From positions 186,001-250,000 of the forward strand of contig QHVH01000009.1 of assembly GCA_003222245.1 (NCBI GenBank): DNA of 64,000 bases, given 5' to 3'. The notes beneath the pieces were generated by a model. It did not search any database, had not been told where the DNA came from, and saw only the letters and a program-made list of their open reading frames with translations. Position numbers and translations under genes: made by a program. This DNA is from Blastocatellia bacterium AA13. Its GTDB lineage: Bacteria; Acidobacteriota; Blastocatellia; UBA7656. Shown here in pieces: positions 12,301 through 18,500 of this stretch (positions are counted from its first letter, which is position 1; the number at the start of each line of letters is the position of its first letter).

Positions 12301-12728
12301 TGATTGGTAAAAATGTTGAAGAGGTATGTATTGGTCTTAGCGCCGGTGAATACGCCGATCTTGCCGCGATGCTGGTCGGGAACGTGGCCCGCATCCTCCA
12401 GAGCTTCCCACGCGCATTCAAGAAACAGCCTCTGCTGCGGATCCATTAGCTTCGCTTCGAGCGGCGTGTATCCAAAGAAGCCTGCGTCGAAGAGCTCGAT
12501 GTCGTTGACCGCGGGAACAAAGGGAACGTAGTTCGGGTCTTCTACGAGCTTCGGATCCAATCCCTGACTCGCGAGATCGTTCGCGGTTACAGTAGTCAGC
12601 GACTCCACGCCGTTGCAGAGGTTCCTCCAAAATTCGCCTGGATTGCCGGCTCCGGGAAACCTGCACGACATTCCTATGATTGCAATCTCGGAGCCCGTCA
12701 ATTCACTTTCTTTCATTGATTCATCCAT
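3366..12728 (-). CDS. two-module type I PKS (KS-AT-KR-ACP)x2
   Basis: About 3120 residues. Module 1: KS (about 10-430; CSTS at 185, EAHGTAT, KTNIGHL), AT (540-905; GYSVGE, HAFH), KR (core TGGLGSLG near 1185; S and Y of SS...QSDYCAAN near 1345), ACP (DLGGNSL near 1502). Module 2: KS (1575-1995; CSTS), AT (2098-2470; GYSLGE, HAFH), a KR-like region (INGLGSLG near 2750) in which the catalytic Tyr segment is replaced by VSSTRSDNDNSPTDHAV near 2893, and ACP (DLGGDSL near 3033). The tail is acidic, as in C-terminal docking regions. HAFH predicts malonyl-CoA for both ATs. No DH or ER is present, so module 1 should leave a hydroxyl and module 2 a ketone. The ATG at 12728 is chosen over the in-frame GTG at 12761 because AAGGA lies ten bases before it. 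The stop overlaps the acylase start. Confidence 0.93.
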   Translation of the reverse strand: MDESMKESELTGSEIAIIGMSCRFPGAGNPGEFWRNLCNGVESLTTVTANDLASQGLDPKLVEDPNYVPFVPAVNDIELFDAGFFGYTPLEAKLMDPQQRLFLECAWEALEDAGHVPDQHRGKIGVFTGAKTNTYLFNIFTNQEFFRSLDFFQIALGNDLACMATRVAYKFDLRGPSYAIHTACSTSLIAVHLACQSLLLGECDMALAGGAAINVPQRRGYFYQKGGILSPDGHCRTFDAGADGSNFGNGVGAVLVKRLDDALRDRDHIYAVIRGSASNNDGARKASYTAPGVEGQTSVLLEAMACAGVEPETLSYIEAHGTATDLGDAIEALALTEAFRSSTAASSYCALGSVKTNIGHLETAAGIAGLIKTSLSLKHKTIPPSLFYERPNPKIDFENSPFYVNTQLSEWKAGKTPRRAGLSSFGIGSANVHVILEEPPLQAESGASRPWRLLALSARTESALESAAANLVAHLEENKHGERYLADVAYTLQIGRKAFPVRRAVACASGADAAQIKALLESSSSTAEAGSNRQVVFLFPGLGDHYSRMGLALYQTEPTFREHVDRGAELLLPELGVDIRDVLYPKDEAGSEQSAAPRKMDFRRMVGRGAQSASTGADQLNQTSFIQPATFVIEYALARQWMKWGIKPSAMIGYSVGEYVAACLSGVLTFEDATALVARRARMIQELPAGAMLAAPLSESEAARFIEGKELSLAAINGPSLCVLAGPAAAIEAAESELGERQILTRRIQASHAFHSTMMDGAAAPLTEFAKTLKLGKPQIPYISNVTGDWIKDEIEPSYWAKHMSGTVRFDDGLRELVKDSERVLLEVGPGQTLTSTIKQHPRIEADKAALAFASMPGAYDTRHEGAFLLETLGRLWVSGQTINWDAFYADEKRSRVPLPTYPFERQRYWVDPQPITAASISAKKYTLDKEPDLADWFYQPIWRDSERPASISTQAKQRWLIFIDEFGLGNDIALRLRNDGHQVVTARAGDAFRAPGDGESPDYVINPVHADEYVKLLTAANASGKVEVIAHMWSVSPNDLAAAYNFDRDFDRNQELGFYSLLYLAQAVGRGMFADTVRLEVVTSGVHRITGDEIIQPEKAGILGLARVVPQEFPRVTSRSIELSGSSEHFLGAIAEDLYAEFRSAPADPMVALRNGRRMVEDFERVRLESNQEIGLRDNGVYLITGGLGSLGLVMAEHLFEAVKARLILVGRTALPDRAQWNDLLEGADNHNSTAERIRAIQSLEEKGAEILTFAADVSDEAEMRGVIQTATERFGPINGVMHMAGVAGGGVILLKTRDAAEQVMTPKVRGAVAIDHVFRDQPPLDFLALYSSIASFLGDFGQSDYCAANAVLDAVAARNASGAGPRTIVINWDIWQELGMTLNTEVPDHLRQMRQEMLAKGILNGEGVELFDRALASGLTQVIVSAQDLQGRIELGKSFAGEGFLQELQSSMGGGARSASTIKRNGSAAPAGAFEQRVAAVWQRVLGADQIGVSDNFFDLGGNSLIGLQLVSELSRELEMQIAPVTLFEFPTVSTLSRHLNPAGYGESRAAADELHERRKKLRQRSSPPDIAIIGMAGRFPGAADIEEFWDLLRAGAEPLTFFSDEELLSAGVPRSLVDNPEYVKTGSIINNIDKFDAGFFGFSPREAEVMDPQHRLFLECSWEAMERAGYDSLSYPGAVGVFAGSNISAYLLRMHTDPKVRESVNTFQALLGNDKDSLTTMVSYKLNLRGPSIAVQTFCSTSMVAIHMASQSLRTGECDMALAGGVRILVPINQGYLYEPGGIAPTDGHTRSFDAAANGSPFGNGVGIVLLKRLEDALEDGDQIHAVIKGSAINNDGSVKAGYTAPSVAGQAGVITAALEEAGVDPETVGYVEAHGSATELGDPIEVTALTKAFQSFTDKRGFCALGSVKSNFGHLDRAAGVTAVIKTALSLEHKQIPPSINFTEPNPKIDFENSPFYVNTRLAEWPLGASPRRAGVNSLGVGGTNVHIIMEEPPAVQPSSEAKPWQLLLLSAKSEAALDAYTFDLASHLSRRPNQNIADAAYTLQVGRRPLEFRRMLVCNGLEDAANTLGRMDPKRILTTYREEGERDVVFMFPGMGGQYKNMARGLYESEPVFKDIVDHCCDYLKPYLSFDLRSELYPDEPPTAAAAASAGAAATAAAPAVDFRKMVRARDTQDSASPLNRTLVSQPLLFVIEYALARLWMEWGIRPQAMIGYSLGEYVAACLAGVFSLEDGLKLVTERAKLIEALPAGALLAVGLPEEKAVELLGDDLSLMAMNGPEQCVISGPTDAIKALQDRLDSEGITYRQIQASHAFHSKMMLPIVESVEALLKGISLNAPLIPYISNVTGTWVRPEDATDPAYWCHHLCEPVRFSDGIQELLKKQRPILLEIGSPSLSSIVVQHASGSSDEQPFAFSLLRHSYETQPDLAHALNALGKLWLLGVQPDWTGFYAGQRRHRLLLPTYPFQRQRYWIETVPDREYAPKKDSSAGSCVYIPSWKRAAAASNGHSNISESEKVSQDQVSRWWILLDENGLGAKLASALEQSGRAVTRLAAGSRFEEHGQDRFTVDVSNPDDFRRLLDQEGGRPSSIVHMIGLSSESSNANAQESGLWNGLGAASVFSMSQALRSDEVEESIPVWIVSDGAHEVVGLEGLDASQVSLLGTSTALARQSPTLSIRNLDLIPDGFVSGSLQEKRLIKQLFSEVTNSASERVVAYRNGHRWIPTVASADAVAANGRESNGRPHNFIVINGLGSLGSVFCDHLIENSGNRLILVEQSELPARDLWNDWAAGDAEGVVANNIRRVQELEKRGAELFTGVDLSNPRAALGFIDSVKSRYGEVDGLLYVADRETPGDVSLPPNGSLKENMESVRALDQALSDRELDFRLLVSSTRSDNDNSPTDHAVSFFLDSFASKSARNGHQPWTSVTWDMPPDSSKAAKKEDLARTINQLLHFDGAPQVIVSASPLEEGWNKVEAFMETARVEADVHPIARYARPSLRVEYAEPRTETEKLIARIWGELLGVEKIGIYDNFLDLGGDSLQAVRLMSRMRDAFNQDFPVRLIFEVSTVAELAKAIAPEEEEVDEGAAMAELMSMLDNMSEDDAEAELLRRLEMSGEGEQE

Positions 12729-12763
12729 AGAGCTTCTGTCCTTGGGGGCGTCAGTACACACAG

Positions 12764-12790
12764 AAAAAAGGCGAGACTCATCGCCTCGCC
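12764..12790 (-). terminator. terminator-like hairpin in the leader of the two-module PKS gene
   Basis: On the minus strand GGCGAG, a nine-base loop and CTCGCC are followed directly by six T. The run ends about 36 bases upstream of the PKS ATG, so the hairpin is in the leader rather than behind a gene. It could be a transcription attenuator for the PKS, or a second terminator insulating the PKS from the aminotransferase gene. The stem is only six pairs, but GC-rich. Confidence 0.5.
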
Positions 12791-12812
12791 GAATCAGGCA
12801 TTACCCCACAAT

Positions 12813-12840
12813 TATGTATTGTCGCCTATGTATTGTCGCC
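12813..12840. repeat. 14-bp perfect tandem duplication
   Basis: TATGTATTGTCGCC occurs twice without a gap (12813-12826 and 12827-12840) upstream of the two-module PKS gene. Read on the minus strand the unit is GGCGACAATACATA, which offers TACATA twice as a weak -10-like element. A doubled operator or promoter element is possible; no firm promoter is called. Confidence 0.5.
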
Positions 12841-12876
12841 GCAACCTCGTTGGGGTTGGATCAATTGGACGCTTAT

Positions 12877-12904
12877 CCAAGGTAGGTGAATACGCCTACC
12901 TTGG
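12877..12904. promoter_or_regulatory. 10-bp perfect inverted repeat
   Basis: CCAAGGTAGG (12877-12886) and CCTACCTTGG (12895-12904) are separated by eight bases. No T run follows on either strand, so a terminator is unlikely. It may be an operator or an RNA hairpin in the segment between the aminotransferase and the PKS. Confidence 0.4.
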
Positions 12905-12916
12905 GCTTCCATACAA

Positions 12917-12940
12917 AACCCCGTCTGGGTTGACGGGGTT
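12917..12940 (-). terminator. intrinsic terminator after the aminotransferase gene
   Basis: AACCCCGTC, a six-base loop and GACGGGGTT form a nine-pair stem. On the minus strand it runs into GGGGTTTTG. It lies about 30 bases after the stop of the aminotransferase gene and would end or reduce transcription from the aspartate kinase-aminotransferase part before the two-module PKS. Confidence 0.65.
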
Positions 12941-12968
12941 GAGGTTATCGCATCAAGGCTTCCTCATA

Positions 12969-14249
12969 TTACGCCGGTGAAGCCTTCGCATATTTTTCAG
13001 ATTGAGAGAGCACCGACTCGATGCTTTCGGAAATTGTGCGGATGCCGCTTTCAAGCTCGGCTTCGGTTATGGTCAACGGAGGAAGAATTTTCAGCACCTC
13101 CCCGTTGGGACCTGACGTTTCGATGATCAGTCCTCTGTCGAACGCTTCTCTGCTAACCTGATCGCCCAATCCGTCCTTCTCAAAAACGAGCCCCTGAATC
13201 AAACCCCGGCCTCGCAGGCTTGCCTGTGTTTCCGGAAATGCCTGAATTATCTCATTGAGCAGCTCGGCGGCCCTGTGAGCCTTTTGCCCGATGGACTTGC
13301 TGAACTCGTCGGTTTCCCAGTACGAGAGCGCCTCGCTCGCGGTAACAAACGCGAGGTTGTTGCCTCGGAACGTACCGGAGTGCTCGCCCGGTTCCCAGAC
13401 GTCTAGTTCGGGCTTCAACAGCAGGATCGCCATCGGAAGGCCGTAGCCGCTTATCGATTTCGAGAGACACACGATGTCGGGATTCAAGCCCGCTTCCTCG
13501 AAGCTGAAGAAGGTCCCGGTACGGCCGCACCCAACTTGAATATCGTCGGCGATAAATACAATCCCGTGCTTTTTGCACAAGCTCTCCAGCCGCTGCAGCC
13601 ACGAGTATCGCGCGGACCTCACGCCGCCTTCGGCTTGAATCGTCTCGACTATGATTGCCGCGGGAATTTCCATACCGCTGCTTGTCTTCGTGAGAAACAT
13701 TTCTAAGTAGTCCAACGTGTCGACATCGGGCCCGAGATCGCCGTCGAAGGCCATCGGCATCGTGAAGTGCAGTGGAACCGCCGCGCTCTTCCGTTTCGAG
13801 CGGCTCGCGGTCACCGCCAAAGAACCGAGGCTCAATCCGTGATAGCTGTGGGTGAAGAACACGACCGTCTGCCGCCCCGTGGCCTTGCGAGCCAGCTTGA
13901 GCGCGGCCTCGACCGCGTTGGCTCCGGTGGGGCCGCAGAATTGAATCTTGTACTTGAAATTGCGCGGCTCGAGTATGATCGAATTGAACCGCTCCAGAAA
14001 ACGGCGCTTGGCGGTCGTGGCCATGTCGAGACTGTGTGTGACGAAGTCGTTTTGAATAGCCTCGATCAGGCGTTCTTTCATTCGAGGATTGTTATGGCCA
14101 TAGTTCAACGAACCCGCGCCGCTGAAGAAATCGGTGTAGGTCTTTCCATTCTCATCGAAGAGCGTCGATCCCGCCGCTTTTTCAAAGACCGCCGGAAAAT
14201 GCCGGCAGTAAACCCGAACGTCTGACTCGAGCATCTCGAACGTTTTCAT
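12969..14249 (-). CDS. ectB: L-2,4-diaminobutyrate:2-oxoglutarate aminotransferase (EctB type)
   Basis: 426 residues, collinear with EctB over its whole length: the N-terminal ...ESDVRVYCRHFPAVFEKA, then FFSGAGSLNYGHNN, FCGPTGANAVEAALKLARK, DDIQVGCGRTGTFFSFE, the PLP-binding lysine in LSKSISGYGLPMA, and GEHSGTFRGNNLAFVTA. It is a class III aminotransferase that makes L-2,4-diaminobutyrate from aspartate semialdehyde using glutamate. It follows the aspartate kinase by 67 bases, with GAGGGA before ATG 14249, and lies inside the PKS locus. No EctA acetyltransferase or EctC ectoine synthase is visible, so ectoine is not the likely end product. Diaminobutyrate for an NRPS is the best inference. 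A strong hairpin terminator follows. Confidence 0.9.
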   Translation of the reverse strand: MKTFEMLESDVRVYCRHFPAVFEKAAGSTLFDENGKTYTDFFSGAGSLNYGHNNPRMKERLIEAIQNDFVTHSLDMATTAKRRFLERFNSIILEPRNFKYKIQFCGPTGANAVEAALKLARKATGRQTVVFFTHSYHGLSLGSLAVTASRSKRKSAAVPLHFTMPMAFDGDLGPDVDTLDYLEMFLTKTSSGMEIPAAIIVETIQAEGGVRSARYSWLQRLESLCKKHGIVFIADDIQVGCGRTGTFFSFEEAGLNPDIVCLSKSISGYGLPMAILLLKPELDVWEPGEHSGTFRGNNLAFVTASEALSYWETDEFSKSIGQKAHRAAELLNEIIQAFPETQASLRGRGLIQGLVFEKDGLGDQVSREAFDRGLIIETSGPNGEVLKILPPLTITEAELESGIRTISESIESVLSQSEKYAKASPA

Positions 14250-14316
14250 AGTTCCCTCTCTATTTGAATGAGTATTATTCTGTTTTCGGCGGGCTTGCCG
14301 AGCCGATCGGTGTTGT

Positions 14317-15564
14317 TCAGCTTGCCGCCATTTGCGCAGGCCTTACGGCCTCGGATGTAGATTCAACAAAGGTTCGGTGCAGGAGCCGCAGGCTGTTGCT
14401 GACTTCGGCTCGCGGGATGATGAAGGTGAAGGAATCCCGCGCGCTGAAACTCTTGATCAGAGTCGCGCCGCCGTCTTCCAGCACTTTCAGGGCGTTCAGG
14501 AGCGCCGCCGGTCTCGATCCCAGGCCGAAGCCGACCAGCGAAACCGCGCCCAACCCCGCATCGATCCTGACCTCTCCTTCAAATTCCCTCTGGAGCTGCC
14601 GCGCGAACGCGTCCTCGTCCGGCATTTCCTGGTTGGAAATGAATAGGTCGCTCGCTTCTCCCGGAGGGCCGATGCTCTCGAAGACCATGTCGTAGTCCGA
14701 GATCGCCCCATACACCCCGTCTCGACCGCCGTGCCTCGGACTCCATTCCTTGAGAATGATTCGGACGAGGTCTTCGCGGCCCGACACGCCGGCGATGGCA
14801 GGCTCGCGAGGCGTGAATGCATCGCCCTCTTTGCAGGCGGGCAGAACCACGGTTCCCGGATCGTCGCTGAAAGTCGATCTGACGACCAGAGGAACTTCAT
14901 TTGTGCTTGCGAACTCGACGGCCTCGGCTTTGAGCACCTTGGCCCCGTGCCAGGCAAGCTCCTGGGTTTCTCTCGCGCCCAACTCGGCCCGCTTTATCGC
15001 GGTTGGAACGATTCGCGGATCGGCGGTGAAGACGCCTTCAACGTCGGTATAGATCACGCACTTTTCCGCATTCAGCGCGGCTGCCAGCGCTACGGCCGTG
15101 GTATCGGAGCCGCCTCTGCCAAGCGTCGTAATATCGTCTTCACGCGTCCGTCCCTGAAATCCCGGCGCCACGACTATCGCGCCCCGGGCAAGCTCCTGTC
15201 TTATGCGCTGCGGCCTTATCTCGAGTATACGGGCATTGGTATGAACATCATTTGTTATGATTCCGCATTGTTTCGCCGATAACGAGATGGCCTCTTCGCC
15301 CAGGTTTTGAATTGCCATCGCGAGCAATGCAGCCGACGCCGTTTCTCCGGTCGAAAGCAGCATATCCAGCTCGCGGGGCGAAAGGTTTGTGCCGATCCGG
15401 CGTCCCATCTCCAGCAGATGGTCGGTTGTATCGCCCATCGCCGAGACTACAACTACAACCGCCAGGCCCTCCTCTTTTGTGCGAACGACATTTTGCGCAA
15501 CGGCTCTAACATGATCAGCCGTCGCCAAAGACGATCCGCCGTATTTTTGAACAATGACTCGCAC
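14317..15564 (-). CDS. ask: aspartate kinase, pathway-specific copy
   Basis: 415 residues. It has the N-terminal kinase signature KYGGSSLA (7-14), [13 protein letters not shown], the substrate and ATP motif [21 protein letters not shown], and two C-terminal ACT repeats (from about 265). The enzyme phosphorylates L-aspartate, the first step toward aspartate semialdehyde. The gene starts with GTG three bases after the stop of the single-module PKS, with GGAGGG inside the end of that gene as ribosome-binding site, and is followed by ectB. Pairing with EctB suggests dedicated supply of diaminobutyrate; aspartate semialdehyde dehydrogenase must come from elsewhere. Ectoine clusters often carry a specialised feedback-resistant kinase, and this copy may be comparable, although feedback behaviour cannot be read from the sequence. 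Confidence 0.92.
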   Translation of the reverse strand: MRVIVQKYGGSSLATADHVRAVAQNVVRTKEEGLAVVVVVSAMGDTTDHLLEMGRRIGTNLSPRELDMLLSTGETASAALLAMAIQNLGEEAISLSAKQCGIITNDVHTNARILEIRPQRIRQELARGAIVVAPGFQGRTREDDITTLGRGGSDTTAVALAAALNAEKCVIYTDVEGVFTADPRIVPTAIKRAELGARETQELAWHGAKVLKAEAVEFASTNEVPLVVRSTFSDDPGTVVLPACKEGDAFTPREPAIAGVSGREDLVRIILKEWSPRHGGRDGVYGAISDYDMVFESIGPPGEASDLFISNQEMPDEDAFARQLQREFEGEVRIDAGLGAVSLVGFGLGSRPAALLNALKVLEDGGATLIKSFSARDSFTFIIPRAEVSNSLRLLHRTFVESTSEAVRPAQMAAS

Positions 15565-15567
15565 GAC

Positions 15568-18500
15568 TCAGCCCTCCATTTCCCTATTAGCCGCCCTGCG
15601 GCGTTCCATATAATCACGTCTCCGGACCATCACCTTCTTATGTTCTTCCAGCTCCGCTGCGCGTCTACCCTGTCCTTCGTCCGCGTTTTCACCAAGCAGT
15701 TGGGCGAGCGATCTGATAGTGACCCCTTGATAAAGTCTCGCGACTGGAAAGTCGATTCGAAGCTCTTGCTTGAGCCGCGATGCCACCTGGATCGCTATCA
15801 GTGAATCGCCGCCCAGATCGAAGAAGCTGTCCTCGACGCCGACTCGTTCAAACCCCAGAACCGACTGCCAGACCAGAGCGATCTTCTGTTCCAGCTCCGA
15901 TTCCGGCGCGACGTAGGGTGTCGGCAGCTCTGGTCTCGGATGGAGCGCTCCGGCAGCGGCGGAATCCTGGCGCGCCGGACGGCCGGAGCGAAGAATCGCG
16001 AATCGCTCTTCCATAAACGCGATTCGCGCCCGGAGGTCGGCCGTCGAGATGATGATCTGCCCGGCGCTCTTTGCCGAAAGCGCGCGTGAGAAGATCTCTT
16101 CGCCTTCTCTTGCGCTCATCGCCAACGCGGACAGGTCTCCGCGAAGCTCGGTTATCTGGTCTGGATTGTCCTCGCTTGACCACAGATCCCAGTTCAAAAC
16201 CAGCCAGGGTGTTTCACCGTCTCGGCCCGGCCGTTTAACAAACGAATCCATGAACAGACTGGCCGCCGTGTAAGGCCCGTAACCGACCCCGCCCAGCACC
16301 GAAGCCAGCGATGAGAGCAGGACACAGAAGTCGAGCTTCCTGCCGGCGAGCGCGGCTTCAATCGAATACAACGACCGCGCTTTGGGTCCGAAGTGGTGTT
16401 CACAATCGTCGCGACCCGCTTCGAGAATTGCTCGAAACGCGTTTTCTCTAGCAGCCTCCTCGGCGTGAATGAACCCGTGAATTTCACCGAAACGGGATTC
16501 GCCTTCCTGGATGGCCCTCTTAAGCTGGTCTGGATTAGAGGTGTCGATCAAAGCTGCGAAGGTCTCCGCCCCAAGAGCGTTGATGGAACGAATCGCTGCT
16601 TCATAGCGGGATGGCGATCGGCTTTCCTCATTTCGAGGACCATCTTCAGCGCCATTGTCAGCATTATTGTCAGCATTATTGTCAGCATTATTGTCAGCCG
16701 CGGATTTTTCAGCAGTAGCGCGCTCGATAAGGATTAGCTTCGCATTGGCCGCGCGAGCGAAATACTTAGCAAGGGCAAGGCCGTTTCCACTGAGTCCGCC
16801 GGTGATTGCATAGACGCCTCTATGTCGCAATCCCGGAACGGCCTCGCCCTCTTCCGTTAAACCAATTCCTTCCAACTTCACCGGCTCGAAGCCCGGCAGC
16901 CAGCGCTTCCGGCCACGGTATGCGACAACGAGATCTCGAGGCTCGGACCGCAGCTCGCCGAACACCGCGTCGACCAATCCACTAACACCCGCGAATTTCG
17001 CGGCCCCAATGTCGGTCTTGATATCGGCCCTGATATTGCTTTTGATACCGGCTTTAATATCGAGGACGCGCGGCACGATTCCCCTCAGTTCCTGGGAGGC
17101 GACTCGACACAAGCCGAGCAGCGGAGCCTTGCCTGGAACAACATTTTCGTCATCGCTGCAAGCCATCATCGAGTCGGACAACACGGCGATCTCACAGCCG
17201 TGCGAATGAGAGTCAAGAGCCTGCAAGAGAAACAGCAGACTGTAGAAACCCCGCTCCAGATTTTCATCCAGATCTTCAGCCAGGTTTTCATCCATGTCTT
17301 TATCTGGGCCGTTCAGATATTCACTCGATTCGGCGTCGCCGAGGCTGAAAGCGTGAACGATTGAAGTCGGCAGCTTGCCGCTGTCGCTGAGATCGGAGAG
17401 CAGTTCTCGATAATCCGCGGGGTCTCCGGGTCTGATCGTATACCGTCCGTCCGCCGGTTTGCCGAATTTGGCTCCCATCTCAACCGTGAGTACATCGTTG
17501 CCTTCATCTTTCAGACGCGATGCAAGAGCCGCCGCAAATCCCGAGCGATCGAGGAACACGAGCTGTGAAGTCCGCTCCGTCCGCGTGGCGGGCGGCGGAA
17601 GCGAAGGCTTCCAAGAAGGAAGATAGAACCACTCGGAGAGATTCGCTTTCTTTGTCGAGCCGAGAAGCGGCGACGCGGAAGCTGTTCCCTGAGATATATG
17701 CGGACGGGCTTCTATCCAGAAACGCTGTCGCTCAAACGGATATCCGGGAAGCGGCACTCGCAGCCGGCGCTCCTCTTTATAGAAGCCGCGCCAGTCAAGC
17801 TTCACACCCGCGAGCCAAAGCCGTCCGCAGGCTTCCAGCATCGCTCGCGTGTCCGAGGCTTCTTCCTTTGGGCCCGGCAGCGAAGGGACAATCGCGTGAC
17901 CATGCGCTTCCGCGTGCCTAGTAGCCAGCGTGGTAAGCACGCGGCCGGGACCGACCTCCAACAGAATTCGATCCTGATCGGCCAGCAACGCTCGCAGTCC
18001 AGTGGAGAACCGAACCGCGCGGCGCAGGTGCTCCGACCAATAACCGGGATCGGTCGCCTGCCGCGGGGTGATAAGCGCGCCGGTTAGATTCGAATAAAAC
18101 GGTATCTTGGGAGCGGTCAACCGGACCTTTCGGACCTCATCCGTAAACGGTTTCAAAATCGAATCCATCATCGACGAGTGAAACGCGTGCGAGGTCCGCA
18201 GCCGCTTAAACCAGATGTCCCTGCTTTCAAGTTCAGCTTCGAATCGCGCCATCGCATCGCCCGGCCCCGATATCACGCAACCCGAAGGCTCGTTGATCGA
18301 CGCTACTGAAATCTGGTCGGGCAGGAGCTTGCCGATCTCTTCCTCGGCCATTGAAACCGCGGTCATCGCTCCGGCGGGCTGTTGCTGCATCAGTTTTCCG
18401 CGCGCCGCGACAAGCCGCAATGCATCTTCAAGCGAGAGAACTCCGGCAAGACAGGCCGCGACATATTCACCGATGCTGTGGCCGATCATCACATTGGGCT

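Noticed and set aside
12729-12761. Upstream GTG start for the two-module PKS
   Set aside because: The 11 extra codons follow the terminator hairpin closely and have no ribosome-binding site, whereas ATG 12728 has AAGGA at good spacing.
14249-14317. Ectoine operon
   Set aside because: Only EctB and aspartate kinase are present; no EctA or EctC homologue is seen, and the genes are embedded in a PKS operon.
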